DNA of 61,397 nucleotides. It comes from Pseudonocardia ammonioxydans (lineage in GTDB: Bacteria; Actinomycetota; Actinomycetes; Mycobacteriales; Pseudonocardiaceae). Within the stretch, counting starts at the first letter, position 1, and each line of letters opens with the position of its first letter. This document shows, piece after piece, positions 41,348 through 49,913 of this stretch. The translations under genes and the position numbers were made by a program. The DNA lies in the NCBI RefSeq assembly GCF_900115005.1, contig NZ_FOUY01000036.1, positions 1-61,397 of the forward strand, in the 5' to 3' direction. The notes under the pieces were generated by a model, which had not been told where the DNA came from, did not search any database, and saw nothing but the letters and a program-made list of their open reading frames with translations.

Positions 41348-42103
41348 TCACGGCAGGCCCCGGTGCAGGACGTCGCGGGCGGCCTCCTCCCGCGAGCGGT
41401 CGCCCGCGTGGGCGTCCAGCCGCGCGGCGAGGTCGGGCGGCAGGTCGAGAACGACCCGGACCGAATCCGGGGACGGGGCCGAGACCGGGGCCGGGGCCGG
41501 GGGCCGCACCAGCAGTGCGAGCACCGGCAGGGCGATCGTCCCGAGCGCGTCGACGATCCCGGCGACGCCCAGCAGGCGCCAGAACCAGCTGCCGTCGCCG
41601 ATCTCGCCGTCGGTCAGCACGAGGGTCGCGAGCAGCACGGCCACCAGCGCGATCGCGGCCAGGGTGCCGACCAGCCCTGCCCGGATCGCCGGGTGCGCGC
41701 GACCGGCGAGCAGCAGGACCAGGTTCGTGTGGGCGAGGGCGACGGCGGCGATCGTGCACAGCAGGAGCACGTCGGTCGTCAGGTCCGACGACCGGAACGC
41801 CTCGTCCGCCCAGACCAGGACCAGCGCGACCGCCGCGGCGACCGCGCTGGCCGCCAGCCCGGCGTAGCCGACCACCCGCACCCGGCGGGTGACGACGGCC
41901 AGGTGGCACAGCGCGGTCGTCCCGAACGCGGCCACGACCAGGGTGCTGAGCAGGATCCGGCCCTCGAGCTCGCCGAACTCCCCGGTCAGGAGCGCGGCGA
42001 TCCCCAGCACCGCCGCCAGGACGAGCGAGACGACCACCGCGACGATCATCGCGCGGCGGGCGCCGCGCACCGTGGGCCGGTTCGAAGGCGGGTCGGCGGA
42101 CAT
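41348..42103 (-). CDS. Membrane protein with C-terminal ribbon-helix-helix-like segment
   Basis: 251 aa. Six hydrophobic segments between about 18 and 205, then a cytosolic tail VRVVLDLPPDLAARLDAHAG and SREEAARDVLHRGL (about 215-251), which follows the strand-helix-helix pattern of CopG/Arc-type DNA-binding domains. If so this would be a membrane-tethered DNA-binding protein. The membrane part matches nothing I recognise. Confidence 0.65.
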   Translation of the reverse strand: MSADPPSNRPTVRGARRAMIVAVVVSLVLAAVLGIAALLTGEFGELEGRILLSTLVVAAFGTTALCHLAVVTRRVRVVGYAGLAASAVAAAVALVLVWADEAFRSSDLTTDVLLLCTIAAVALAHTNLVLLLAGRAHPAIRAGLVGTLAAIALVAVLLATLVLTDGEIGDGSWFWRLLGVAGIVDALGTIALPVLALLVRPPAPAPVSAPSPDSVRVVLDLPPDLAARLDAHAGDRSREEAARDVLHRGLP

Positions 42104-42275
42104 ACCGGGACGCTACGACCCGTACCGCGCACGGGCCTGCGTAGCACTACGGGACCTCCGGGACGGGCGTCGGTCCGTCCGTACCCGGACCACCCGCGCC
42201 GAGGTGCGGCTCAGCGCGAATTGTCGATCTCTGCGGAGCGCTGAGCTGCATCTCGGCGGGGCGTGGGACGCCCGG

Positions 42276-42902
42276 TCAGCCCACGAGCTGCCCGGCCAGC
42301 AGCGCGACGCCGAGCAGCGCCATCAGGGCGCCGGAGCAGCGGGAGAGCACCCGGGCCGCGGCGGGCCGGGCCGCCAGCACGGCCCGGGCACCGACTCCGA
42401 CACCGGCGTAGACCGCGGCGCACCCGACGACGTGCACCAGGCCGAGCAGCAGGATCTGGAGCCCGAGCGACCACCCGCCGCCCGGGTCGGTGAACTGCGG
42501 CAGCACCGCCAGGAACAGCAGCAGCACCTTGGGGTTGAGCCCGCTGACCCCGGCCCCGCGCACCGCCTCGCCGATCCCAGAGCCGACCCGGGAGCCGATC
42601 CGGGAGCCGCTGCCGTCCACCGTGACCGCCACCGGCCCGGCCGGGCGCAGCAGCGCGCCGACCCCGAGCCACACCAGGTAGGCGGCCCCGAGGACGGTCA
42701 GCACGGCGAGCACCTCCGGACGGCGGGCCACGAGCGCGGCGACACCGGCCGCGACGAGGGCAACGAGTGCGAGGTGGCCCGCGAGCAGCCCGGCCAGCGA
42801 CGGCAGCACCGCCCGCCCGCGCAGCCCGGCGCGGATCATGTACGCCCAGTCCGCCCCGGGGGTCAGCACGAGGAGGAAGGACAGTCCCCAGAACCCGAAC
42901 AT
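42276..42902 (-). CDS. LysE/RhtB family amino-acid exporter
   Basis: 208 aa, five to six membrane segments. LVLTPGADWAYMIRAGLRGR near the N-terminus is the LysE/RhtB motif and GVSGLNPKVLLLFLAVLPQF the second hallmark. The ATG is chosen; a GTG five codons earlier is possible. Divergent from an Lrp-type regulator 97 bp away, the usual exporter-regulator pairing. Confidence 0.9.
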   Translation of the reverse strand: MFGFWGLSFLLVLTPGADWAYMIRAGLRGRAVLPSLAGLLAGHLALVALVAAGVAALVARRPEVLAVLTVLGAAYLVWLGVGALLRPAGPVAVTVDGSGSRIGSRVGSGIGEAVRGAGVSGLNPKVLLLFLAVLPQFTDPGGGWSLGLQILLLGLVHVVGCAAVYAGVGVGARAVLAARPAAARVLSRCSGALMALLGVALLAGQLVG

Positions 42903-42999
42903 GCTGCCGATCGCCACACCGTCGAGCGTAGGAAGAACCGGCCGCGAGGTGTTCCCGTTCCTACCGCAACAGGCCGTGGTCCGGGCAAACTTCTGCGCC

Positions 43000-43452
43000 G
43001 TGGACGCCATCGACCGGAAGATTCTTGCCGAACTGCAGGCCGACGGGCGGCTGACCGTCACCGACCTCGCCGAGCGGGTGCAGCTGAGCGTGTCCCCGTG
43101 CCACCGCCGGTTGCGGGCGCTGGAGGGCTCGGGCGCGATCTCCGGCTACCGCGCCCAGCTCGACGCCCGGGCGCTCGGCCTCGGCTTCGACGCGCTGGTG
43201 TTCGTCACGATGCACGAGGCCGTCCGGGACACGGTCGCGGCGTTCGAGCGGGCGGTCGCCGACATCGAGCACGTCGTGCAGGCGCAACGGCTCTTCGGCG
43301 ACCCCGACTACCTGCTGCGGGTCATCACCCGCGACCTGCCGGCGTTCCAGCAGCTCTACGACGAGCGCCTGACCACCCTCCCCGGGGTGCAGCGGCTGTC
43401 CTCGACGCTGGTGATGAAGAGCGTCGTCGAGGACCGCGGGCTGCCGCTGTGA
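43000..43452 (+). CDS. Lrp/AsnC family regulator
   Basis: 150 aa. HTH about 4-52 (DRKILAELQADGRLTVTDLA, SVSPCHRRLRALE) and the RAM ligand domain (VVQAQRLFGDPDYLLRV). Probably senses an amino acid and controls the divergent LysE-type exporter. GTG start; no Shine-Dalgarno seen, so perhaps leaderless. Confidence 0.9.
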   Translation: MDAIDRKILAELQADGRLTVTDLAERVQLSVSPCHRRLRALEGSGAISGYRAQLDARALGLGFDALVFVTMHEAVRDTVAAFERAVADIEHVVQAQRLFGDPDYLLRVITRDLPAFQQLYDERLTTLPGVQRLSSTLVMKSVVEDRGLPL

Positions 43453-43456
43453 CCGC

Positions 43457-43900
43457 TCAGCTCGTGCGTCGGCCCGCGCGCACCGCCCGCGCGAGGGTCC
43501 GCAGGGACCGCAGGAACGCCTCCCGGTCCCCCGCCGGCAGCACCTCGAGGTAGCGCTGCTCGGCGTGCTGGATCGCGTCCTGCACGCGGTCGCGCAGCCG
43601 CCGACCGGCCGGGGTCAGGGAGACCAGGCGGACCCGCCGGTCCGCCGGGTCGGGGCGCCGCTCGATCAGCTCGCGGGCCTGCAGGTCGTCGAGGACGGCG
43701 ATCACCCGGGACTTGTCGGCACCGATCGCCTCGGCGAGCGCGGCCTGCGTCCGGACCGGGCCGTCACCCAGCCCGGCCAGCACCGCGTAGGCCCACATCC
43801 CCAGGTCGTGCTCGGCGAGGATCGGCTCCTCCAGCGCGACCAGGGCCCGGCCCAGCGGGAACAGCATCGCGGCCAGGTCCGGACGTCGCTCCGCGCTCAT
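43457..43900 (-). CDS. MarR family regulator
   Basis: 147 aa winged helix: YAVLAGLGDGPVRTQAALAE, DKSRVIAVLDDLQARELIER and the wing RRPDPADRRVRLVSLT. Divergent from the DinB-fold gene across a 28-bp palindrome, its probable operator. Confidence 0.9.
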   Translation of the reverse strand: MSAERRPDLAAMLFPLGRALVALEEPILAEHDLGMWAYAVLAGLGDGPVRTQAALAEAIGADKSRVIAVLDDLQARELIERRPDPADRRVRLVSLTPAGRRLRDRVQDAIQHAEQRYLEVLPAGDREAFLRSLRTLARAVRAGRRTS

Positions 43901-43923
43901 GGGGCCACAGTAATCGCGTTGCA

Positions 43924-43951
43924 CCTATGATATGCGATCGCGCATCATAGG
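43924..43951. promoter_or_regulatory. 28-bp palindromic MarR operator with symmetric -10 elements
   Basis: Arms CCTATGAT/ATCATAGG with centre GCGATCGC; only two base pairs depart from perfect symmetry. TATGAT occurs on both strands (43926-43931 and 43944-43949), so one bound dimer could block both divergent promoters. Confidence 0.8.
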
Positions 43952-43954
43952 CTC

Positions 43955-44554
43955 ATGCTTACTGATTCAGATGCCGCCGCCCTGCCCGCGCTGCACGCCG
44001 AAGCCGTCGGGCTCACCGTCGACGCCGTCCGCCACGTCACTCGTGCGCACCTGGAGCTGCCCACCCCGTGCGACGGCTGGGACCTGGCGACCCTGCTCGA
44101 CCACATGACCGTCCAGAACCGGGGCTTCGCCGCCGCCGCGGACGGCGACGGTGCCGACGAGCGGGTGTGGACCACCGGGGCGTACCGCGCCGACCCGGTC
44201 GCCGACCACCAGGCCTCGTCGGACCTCGTCGTCCGCGCGCTCGCCGCCCCGGGCGTCACCGACCGGGCACTGTGCCTGCCGGAGCTCTCCCGGGAGCAGA
44301 CGTTCACGGCGGCCCAGGCGACCACGATGCACACGATCGACTCCCTGCTCCACGCCTGGGACGTCGCCTCGGCCCTCGGTGCCGGCATCGACCCGTCCGC
44401 CGAACTGGTCACGCTCGCGACCCGGATCGGCGAGCAGATCCCCGACACCGGACGCGACGCCCCCGGCGCACCGTTCGGGCCGCGGCGCGAGCCCCCGGCC
44501 GGGGCCACGGCGCTGGAACGGGTCCTGGCGCTCTACGGCCGCGCGCCCCGGTAG
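43955..44554 (+). CDS. TIGR03086-type DinB-fold (mycothiol-dependent enzyme-like) protein
   Basis: 199 aa helical bundle. CDGWDLATLLDHMTVQNRGF (about 37-56) and HTIDSLLHAWDVASALG (about 128-144) carry the metal-ligand histidines of this actinobacterial family, related to mycothiol-dependent maleylpyruvate isomerase. Probably a thiol-dependent detoxification enzyme derepressed through the neighbouring MarR protein. The start abuts the operator. Confidence 0.82.
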   Translation: MLTDSDAAALPALHAEAVGLTVDAVRHVTRAHLELPTPCDGWDLATLLDHMTVQNRGFAAAADGDGADERVWTTGAYRADPVADHQASSDLVVRALAAPGVTDRALCLPELSREQTFTAAQATTMHTIDSLLHAWDVASALGAGIDPSAELVTLATRIGEQIPDTGRDAPGAPFGPRREPPAGATALERVLALYGRAPR

Positions 44555-44635
44555 CCGGGCCATGCGCCGGACACATGGGTACGCCACTCGATCGTCATTT
44601 CCCTCATCGGCCCGCGACCGGTCAGACTGCAGGGC

Positions 44636-45550
44636 ATGCCCGAGAGCCCCGCAGCACGCCTCGCCGACCTGGTGCAGGACTGGCACCCCCCGGTCGTGAC
44701 GAGCAGCCGCCGGGTGGATCCCTGGCCCGCCGCCGCGTTCGCGGACCTGATCGACGCCGACCCCCCGGCGCTCGACGACGGCGACCCGCTCCCCCCGATG
44801 TGGCACTGGTTCTATCTGCTCCCCCACCCGCGCACGGCCGAGATCGGCGAGGACGGCCACCCGGCCGACGGTCCGCTCCTGCCGCCGATCCCGGGCCGGC
44901 GCCGGATGTTCGCCGGCGGCCGGCTGCAGTGGCACGCGCCGATCCCGGTCGGTTCCGAGCTGCACAGCCGCTCCGAGGTCACCTCGATCACCCCGAAGTC
45001 CGGCCGGTCCGGCGAGATGCTGTTCGTCACCGTCCGCACCGAGCTGGGCGTGGGTCCCGGGGCGGGCGGCGACGTCGCCGCCGTCGAGGAGCAGGACATC
45101 GTCTACCGCTCCGAGCCGGAGGGCGCCGAGCGCCGGACGATCCCACGCCCGGACGCCGACCAGCCCGCCCCCGGCGGCGCCTGGCAGCTGCGGCGCCCGA
45201 CCGACTCGGTGCTGCTGTCGCGGTTCAGCGCGCTGACCTACAACGGGCACCGCATCCACCACGACCACCCGTACACGACGACCGTCGAGGGCTACCCGGA
45301 CCTGGTGATCCACGGTCCGCTGCTGGCGCTGCTCGCGCTGGAGCTGCCCCGCCGGTACGCCCCCGGCGACACCGTGTCCCGGTTCGAGTACCGGCTCACC
45401 CGGCCGGCGTTCCTGCCGTCGACGATCGTCGCGTCCGGCGACCGCGAGCACGGCAGCGGTGACGGCGACGGCGGGACGGACCGGGCCACGCTCGCCGTGG
45501 CCGCCGAGCACGTGCTGCCCTCGCTGACCGCCACCGCCGAGTTCCGCTGA
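44636..45550 (+). CDS. Mesaconyl-C4-CoA / 3-methylfumaryl-CoA hydratase-like (double hot-dog)
   Basis: 304 aa, FAS1-like dehydratase/HTD2 family. LPPMWHWFYLLP, GPLLPPIPGRRRMFAGGRLQ, KSGRSGEMLFVTVRTEL and EEQDIVYRS form the N-terminal hot dog; FSALTYNGHRIHHDHPY with the catalytic histidine and EGYPDLVIHGPLLALLALEL form the second. Related enzymes hydrate mesaconyl-C4-CoA to citramalyl-CoA. The next two genes encode an acyl-CoA dehydrogenase and a CitE-type lyase, consistent with such a route. Confidence 0.82.
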   Translation: MPESPAARLADLVQDWHPPVVTSSRRVDPWPAAAFADLIDADPPALDDGDPLPPMWHWFYLLPHPRTAEIGEDGHPADGPLLPPIPGRRRMFAGGRLQWHAPIPVGSELHSRSEVTSITPKSGRSGEMLFVTVRTELGVGPGAGGDVAAVEEQDIVYRSEPEGAERRTIPRPDADQPAPGGAWQLRRPTDSVLLSRFSALTYNGHRIHHDHPYTTTVEGYPDLVIHGPLLALLALELPRRYAPGDTVSRFEYRLTRPAFLPSTIVASGDREHGSGDGDGGTDRATLAVAAEHVLPSLTATAEFR

Positions 45551-45595
45551 CCCCCGACTTCCCCCGACCGCACAGCAGCAGGAGAGAGAACCGAG

Positions 45596-46768
45596 ATGGG
45601 TGTGCTGAGCACCGAGGAGCAGGCCGTCGTCGACACCGTGCGCGACTTCGTCGACCGGGAGGTGAAGCCCGCGGTCAACGAGGTCGAGCAGCGCGACGAG
45701 TACCCCGAGAAGTGGATCGAGCAGATGAAGGAGCTCGGCATCTACGGGCTCGCGATCCCCGAGCCCTGGGGCGAGGCCCCGGTGTCGATGCCGTGCTACG
45801 CCCTGGTCACCGCCGAGCTCGCGCGCGGCTGGATGAGCCTGGCCGGCGCCATGGGCGGGCACACCGTGGTCGCCAAGCTGCTCGTCGAGTTCGGGACCCG
45901 GGAGCAGCAGGACCGCTACCTGCCCCGGATGGCCACCGGCGAGCTGCGCGCCACGATGGCGCTCACCGAGCCCGGCGGCGGCTCGGACCTGCAGAACATG
46001 GCCACCCACGCCCGCCTCGAGTCGTCCCCCGACGGCGACCACTACGTGGTCAACGGGTCCAAGACGTGGATCTCCAACGCGCGCCGCTCCGGGTTGATCG
46101 CCCTGCTGTGCAAGACCGACCCGGCCGCGGAGCCGAAGCACCGCGGCATCTCGGTCCTGCTCGTCGAGCACGGCCCCGGGCTGACCGTCTCCAAGGACCT
46201 GCACAAGCTCGGCTACAAGGGCGTCGAGACCTGCGAGCTGGTCTTCGAGGACATGCGGGTGCCCGCCGACGCCGTCCTCGGCACCACGCCCGGCAAGGGC
46301 TTCGGCCAGATGATGAAGGGCCTCGAGACCGGGCGGATCCAGGTCGCCTCGCGCGCGCTGGGCGTCGCCGACGCCGCACTGACCGACGCCCTGCGCTACT
46401 CCCAGGAACGCGAGAGCTTCGGCAAGCCGATCTGGCAGCACCAGTCGGTGGGCAACTACCTCGCCGACATGGCCACCAAGATCACCGCCGCCCGCCAGCT
46501 CATCCTCTACGCCGCGGGGAAGTACGACGCCGGTGAGCGCTGCGACATGGAGGCGGGCATGGCCAAGCTGTTCACCTCCGAGATCGCGATGGAGGTCGCG
46601 CTCAACGCCGTGCGGATCCACGGCGGCTACGGCTACTCGACCGAGTTCGACGTCGAACGCTACTTCCGCGACGCCCCGCTGATGATCGTCGGCGAGGGCA
46701 CCAACGAGATCCAGCGCAACGTCATCGCCGCGCAGCTGGTCAAGCGCGGCGGGCTGGACCGGACGTGA
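45596..46768 (+). CDS. Acyl-CoA dehydrogenase
   Basis: 390 aa FAD enzyme. ALTEPGGGSDLQNMATHA and VNGSKTWISNA mark the flavin-binding middle domain; RIHGGYGYSTEFDVERYFRD and GEGTNEIQRNVIA the C-terminal domain with the catalytic glutamate. In the hydratase-lyase context it may oxidise a branched dicarboxyl-CoA, but ordinary short-chain substrates cannot be excluded. ATG after GGAGAGAG. Confidence 0.92.
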   Translation: MGVLSTEEQAVVDTVRDFVDREVKPAVNEVEQRDEYPEKWIEQMKELGIYGLAIPEPWGEAPVSMPCYALVTAELARGWMSLAGAMGGHTVVAKLLVEFGTREQQDRYLPRMATGELRATMALTEPGGGSDLQNMATHARLESSPDGDHYVVNGSKTWISNARRSGLIALLCKTDPAAEPKHRGISVLLVEHGPGLTVSKDLHKLGYKGVETCELVFEDMRVPADAVLGTTPGKGFGQMMKGLETGRIQVASRALGVADAALTDALRYSQERESFGKPIWQHQSVGNYLADMATKITAARQLILYAAGKYDAGERCDMEAGMAKLFTSEIAMEVALNAVRIHGGYGYSTEFDVERYFRDAPLMIVGEGTNEIQRNVIAAQLVKRGGLDRT

Positions 46769-47616
46769 GCGCGCACCGGCTCCGGGGCCCGGCCCTGCTG
46801 TTCTGCCCCGGCAACCGCCCCGAACGGTTCGCCAAGGCCGCCGCCGCGGCCGACACCGTCATCCTGGACCTGGAGGACGCGGTCGGCCCGGACGGCAAGG
46901 ACGCCGCCCGCGAGGCCGTCGTCGCCGCCCTGGCCGAGCTGGACCCGGCCGCGACGCTGGTGCGGGTCAACGCGCCCGGCACCCCGTGGCACGACGACGA
47001 CGTCGCCGCGCTGGCCGCCCACCCGGACGTCGCGGTGATGCTGCCGATGGCCGCGAGCGCCGCCGACGTGACCGCGCTGGCGCCGCGGCCGGTGGTCGCG
47101 CTGTGCGAGACCGCCCGCGGCGTCCTGGCCGCCCCCGAGATCGCGCAGGCGGAGAACTGCACCGCGCTGATGTGGGGCAGCGAGGACCTCGTCGCCGACC
47201 TGGGCGGGCGGCCCGGCCGCGCCCCCGGCGGCGGGTACCGGCCCGCGGTGGAGGAGGCCCGCACCCGGATCCTCTACGCCGCCCGCGCCGGTGGTGCCGT
47301 CCCGATCGACACCGTGCTGGTCGCCATCGACGACCTGGACACCCTGCGCGCCGACAGCACGGCCGCCGTGGCCGCCGGGTACGCCGCGAAGGCCTGCATC
47401 CACCCCAAGCAGGTCGAGGTGGTCCGCGAGGCGTTCCTGCCCACCGAGGACGAGGTCGCCGACGCCCGCGCGGTGCTCACCGCCGCCGAGGAGTACGGCG
47501 GCGGGGTGTTCCGCTGGCAGGGACGCATGATCGACGCACCGGTCCTCGCGCACGCCCGCGAGGTGCTGCGCCAGGCCGGCGCCGATGACCCGCACGCATC
47601 GGACGTGGTGACATGA
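46765..47616 (+). CDS. citE: CitE-like CoA-ester lyase
   Basis: 283 aa TIM-barrel. LLFCPGNRPERFAKA, VILDLEDAVGPDGK (Mg-binding acid and substrate contacts), LVRVNAPGTPW, ALCETARGVLAAPEIA and KACIHPKQVEVV are family motifs. Such proteins cleave citramalyl-CoA, malyl-CoA or 3-hydroxy-3-methylglutaryl-type esters; no citrate lyase alpha or gamma gene is present. GTG start overlaps the dehydrogenase stop. Confidence 0.9.
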   Translation: MSAHRLRGPALLFCPGNRPERFAKAAAAADTVILDLEDAVGPDGKDAAREAVVAALAELDPAATLVRVNAPGTPWHDDDVAALAAHPDVAVMLPMAASAADVTALAPRPVVALCETARGVLAAPEIAQAENCTALMWGSEDLVADLGGRPGRAPGGGYRPAVEEARTRILYAARAGGAVPIDTVLVAIDDLDTLRADSTAAVAAGYAAKACIHPKQVEVVREAFLPTEDEVADARAVLTAAEEYGGGVFRWQGRMIDAPVLAHAREVLRQAGADDPHASDVVT

Positions 47617-47623
47617 TGACCGG

Positions 47624-48562
47624 GTGACGACGGTGGACGAGCTGGAGTGGTTCGTCGTGCTCGCCGAGACCGAGCACATGACGCGGGCCGCCGAGCGGCT
47701 CTCGCTCGCCCAGCCCACCCTGTCGCGCGCGCTGGCCCGGCTCGAACGCCGGGTCGGCGCGCCGTTGTTCGACCGGGTCAACCGGCGGCTGCGGCTCAAC
47801 CCGTTCGGCGTGATCATGCTGGAGCACGCCCGCCGCGGCCTGGCCGAGCTCGCCGCCGCCGAGGAGCGCATCGCGACGCTGCGCGACCCGGACCGCGGCA
47901 CGATCCGGCTCGCGTTCCTGCACTCGATCGCCGCGGGCCTGCTGCCGGAGATCCTGCGCGCCTACCGGGCGCAGGCCCCCGGCGTGCGGTTCGAGCTCAC
48001 CCAGGCGGCCGGGCACGAGATCGTCGGGCACGTCCTCGCCGGACGCGCCGACATCGGGCTGACCGCACCGCGCCCGGAGGACCCGGAGCTCGCCTGGACC
48101 GGGCTGTACCGCCAGCAGCTGTGTCTGGCCGTGCCCGACGAGCACCGGCTCGCGGACCGCGAGCGGGTCGGGCTGGCCGAGGCGGGCGACGAACCGTTCG
48201 TCACGCTGCGGGCGCCGATCGGGCTGCGCAGGCTCACCGACGAGCTGTGTGCGCGGGCCGGGTTCACCCCGCGGTTCGCGTTCGAGAGCACCGAGATCGG
48301 GACGCTGGAGGGCTTCGTCGCCGCCGCTCTGGGCGTCGCGATCGTGCCGCAGCCGCGGCCGCACCGGGCCGAGCCGGGGGTCCGCTACCTGCCGCTCACC
48401 GACGACTCCGCGCACCGCATGATCGGGCTGGCCCGGTTGCGGGAGCGCCCGCTGCCGCCGGTGGCGCAGCGGTTCGCCGGGTTCGTCGCCGCCCGGTTCC
48501 ACGACGGCCCCGGGGCCGTCGCCGGGCACGACGGGGGTTTGGCGGGCGCCGTTCGCTGGTAG
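47624..48562 (+). CDS. LysR family regulator
   Basis: 312 aa. N-terminal HTH ELEWFVVLAETEHMTRAAER, LSLAQPTLSRALARLE; C-terminal periplasmic-binding-like effector domain. Transcribed in the same direction 7 bp after citE, so it lies at the end of the operon it probably regulates, rather than divergent as is usual for LysR proteins. Confidence 0.9.
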   Translation: MTTVDELEWFVVLAETEHMTRAAERLSLAQPTLSRALARLERRVGAPLFDRVNRRLRLNPFGVIMLEHARRGLAELAAAEERIATLRDPDRGTIRLAFLHSIAAGLLPEILRAYRAQAPGVRFELTQAAGHEIVGHVLAGRADIGLTAPRPEDPELAWTGLYRQQLCLAVPDEHRLADRERVGLAEAGDEPFVTLRAPIGLRRLTDELCARAGFTPRFAFESTEIGTLEGFVAAALGVAIVPQPRPHRAEPGVRYLPLTDDSAHRMIGLARLRERPLPPVAQRFAGFVAARFHDGPGAVAGHDGGLAGAVRW

Positions 48563-48570
48563 GCGGGGGC

Positions 48571-48843
48571 ATGGCTTCCGAACCGTCCAAGCTCAAGCGC
48601 ATGGTGGACCGCCTGCGCGGCCACGGGCCGGCCGAGGACGTCGAACCGGACCCGAACGTGGCCACCGCGCGGCCCACCGGTACCGGCGACTCGGAGGCCG
48701 GCGACGCCGCAGCCACCACCGGGACCGGGGCGACCGGTGAGTACGTCGGCCGGGTCACCGGTCACGACGAGGGCTTCGCCGGTGAGACCGGCGCCGAGGC
48801 CCGCACCCCGGACGACGCCGACGAGCAGGGAGGACGCGCGTGA
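48571..48843 (+). CDS. Small acidic protein coupled to formate dehydrogenase
   Basis: 90 aa. A basic N-terminus (KLKRMVDRLRGHG) is followed by an Asp/Glu/Thr/Gly-rich, probably disordered part. ATG with a poor GGCGGGGG upstream, and its stop overlaps the formate dehydrogenase GTG (GTGA). No family recognised. Confidence 0.5.
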   Translation: MASEPSKLKRMVDRLRGHGPAEDVEPDPNVATARPTGTGDSEAGDAAATTGTGATGEYVGRVTGHDEGFAGETGAEARTPDDADEQGGRA

Positions 48844-49856
48844 AGGTCGTCGCCGTGCTGTACCCGGACGACCATCCCGACCGGCACCCCGACGTCGTCG
48901 CCAGCGCCGCCCGCGGTCTCGACCTGGGCGACCGGCTCGTCCAGGCCGGACACGAGCTCGTCAGCACCGACGCGACCGGTGATGAGCTCGACGCGCTGCT
49001 CACCGACGCCGAGGTGCTGATCACCACCCCGTTCTGGCCGGTCTACCTGGGCCGCGACCGGATCGAGGCGGCGAGGGAGCTGAAGCTGGTGATCACCGCC
49101 GGGGTCGGCTCGGACCACGTCGACGCCGACGCCGCCACCGAGCGCGGGATCACCGTCGCCGAGGTCACCGGCTCCAACGTGGTCAGCGTCGCCGAGCACA
49201 ACGTGCTGCAGATCCTGGCGCTGGTGCGCAACTTCGTGCCCGCGCACCGGCAGGTCGGCGAGGGACGCTGGGACGTCGCCGAGGTCGCGCAGGAGGCGCA
49301 CGACCTGGAGGGCAAGACCGTCGGCATGATCGGGCTCGGTGCGATCGGCGCCCGCACCGCGCTGCGGCTCAAGCCGTTCGACGTGACGACGCTCTACCAC
49401 GCCCGGCACCGCCGCAGCCCGGCCGAGGAGGCCACGCTGGGCGTGCGGTACGCGCGGCTGGACGACCTCATCGCCGGATCGGACGTGATCTGCGCGGCGC
49501 TGCCGCTGATGTCCGGCAGCACCGCGCTGTTCGACGCCGACCGGCTGGCCGCGATGCGGCCCGGTTCCTGGCTGGTGAACACCGCCCGCGGGGCGATCGC
49601 CGATGCCGGGGCCGTCCGCGAGGCGTGCGCGTCCGGCCGGCTCGGCGGGTACGCCGGCGACACCTGGTACCCGCAGCCCGCCCCGGCCGACCACCCGTGG
49701 CGGGACATGCCACGGCAGGCGATGACCATCCACTACTCCGGGATGACGGTGGAGGCTCAGCGCCGGATCGCCGACGGCGTGGCCGAGATCCTCGACGCCC
49801 ACCTGGACGGGGCCCCGGTCCCGGAGGACTACGTGGTGGCCGCACCCGAGGGCTGA
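48840..49856 (+). CDS. fdh: NAD(P)-dependent formate dehydrogenase (metal-free type)
   Basis: Oxidises formate to CO2; D-2-hydroxyacid dehydrogenase fold, 338 aa, shorter than the 400-aa Pseudomonas enzyme at both ends. Active-site residues are intact: PFWPVYL (64-70), AEVTGSNVVSVAEH with N113, VNTARG with R250, AGDTWYPQP with D274/Q279, and HYSG with H298/S300. Nucleotide loop GLGAIG (165-170). At the end of the second strand, where NAD enzymes have Asp, it has LYHARHRR (A188 followed by Arg), which suggests NADP use. Confidence 0.88.
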   Translation: MKVVAVLYPDDHPDRHPDVVASAARGLDLGDRLVQAGHELVSTDATGDELDALLTDAEVLITTPFWPVYLGRDRIEAARELKLVITAGVGSDHVDADAATERGITVAEVTGSNVVSVAEHNVLQILALVRNFVPAHRQVGEGRWDVAEVAQEAHDLEGKTVGMIGLGAIGARTALRLKPFDVTTLYHARHRRSPAEEATLGVRYARLDDLIAGSDVICAALPLMSGSTALFDADRLAAMRPGSWLVNTARGAIADAGAVREACASGRLGGYAGDTWYPQPAPADHPWRDMPRQAMTIHYSGMTVEAQRRIADGVAEILDAHLDGAPVPEDYVVAAPEG

Positions 49857-49913
49857 GCGACGGCGCGGATACTGGGCCGGTCCGTCGTGATCTTCTCGAG
49901 GAAGGACCCGCCC

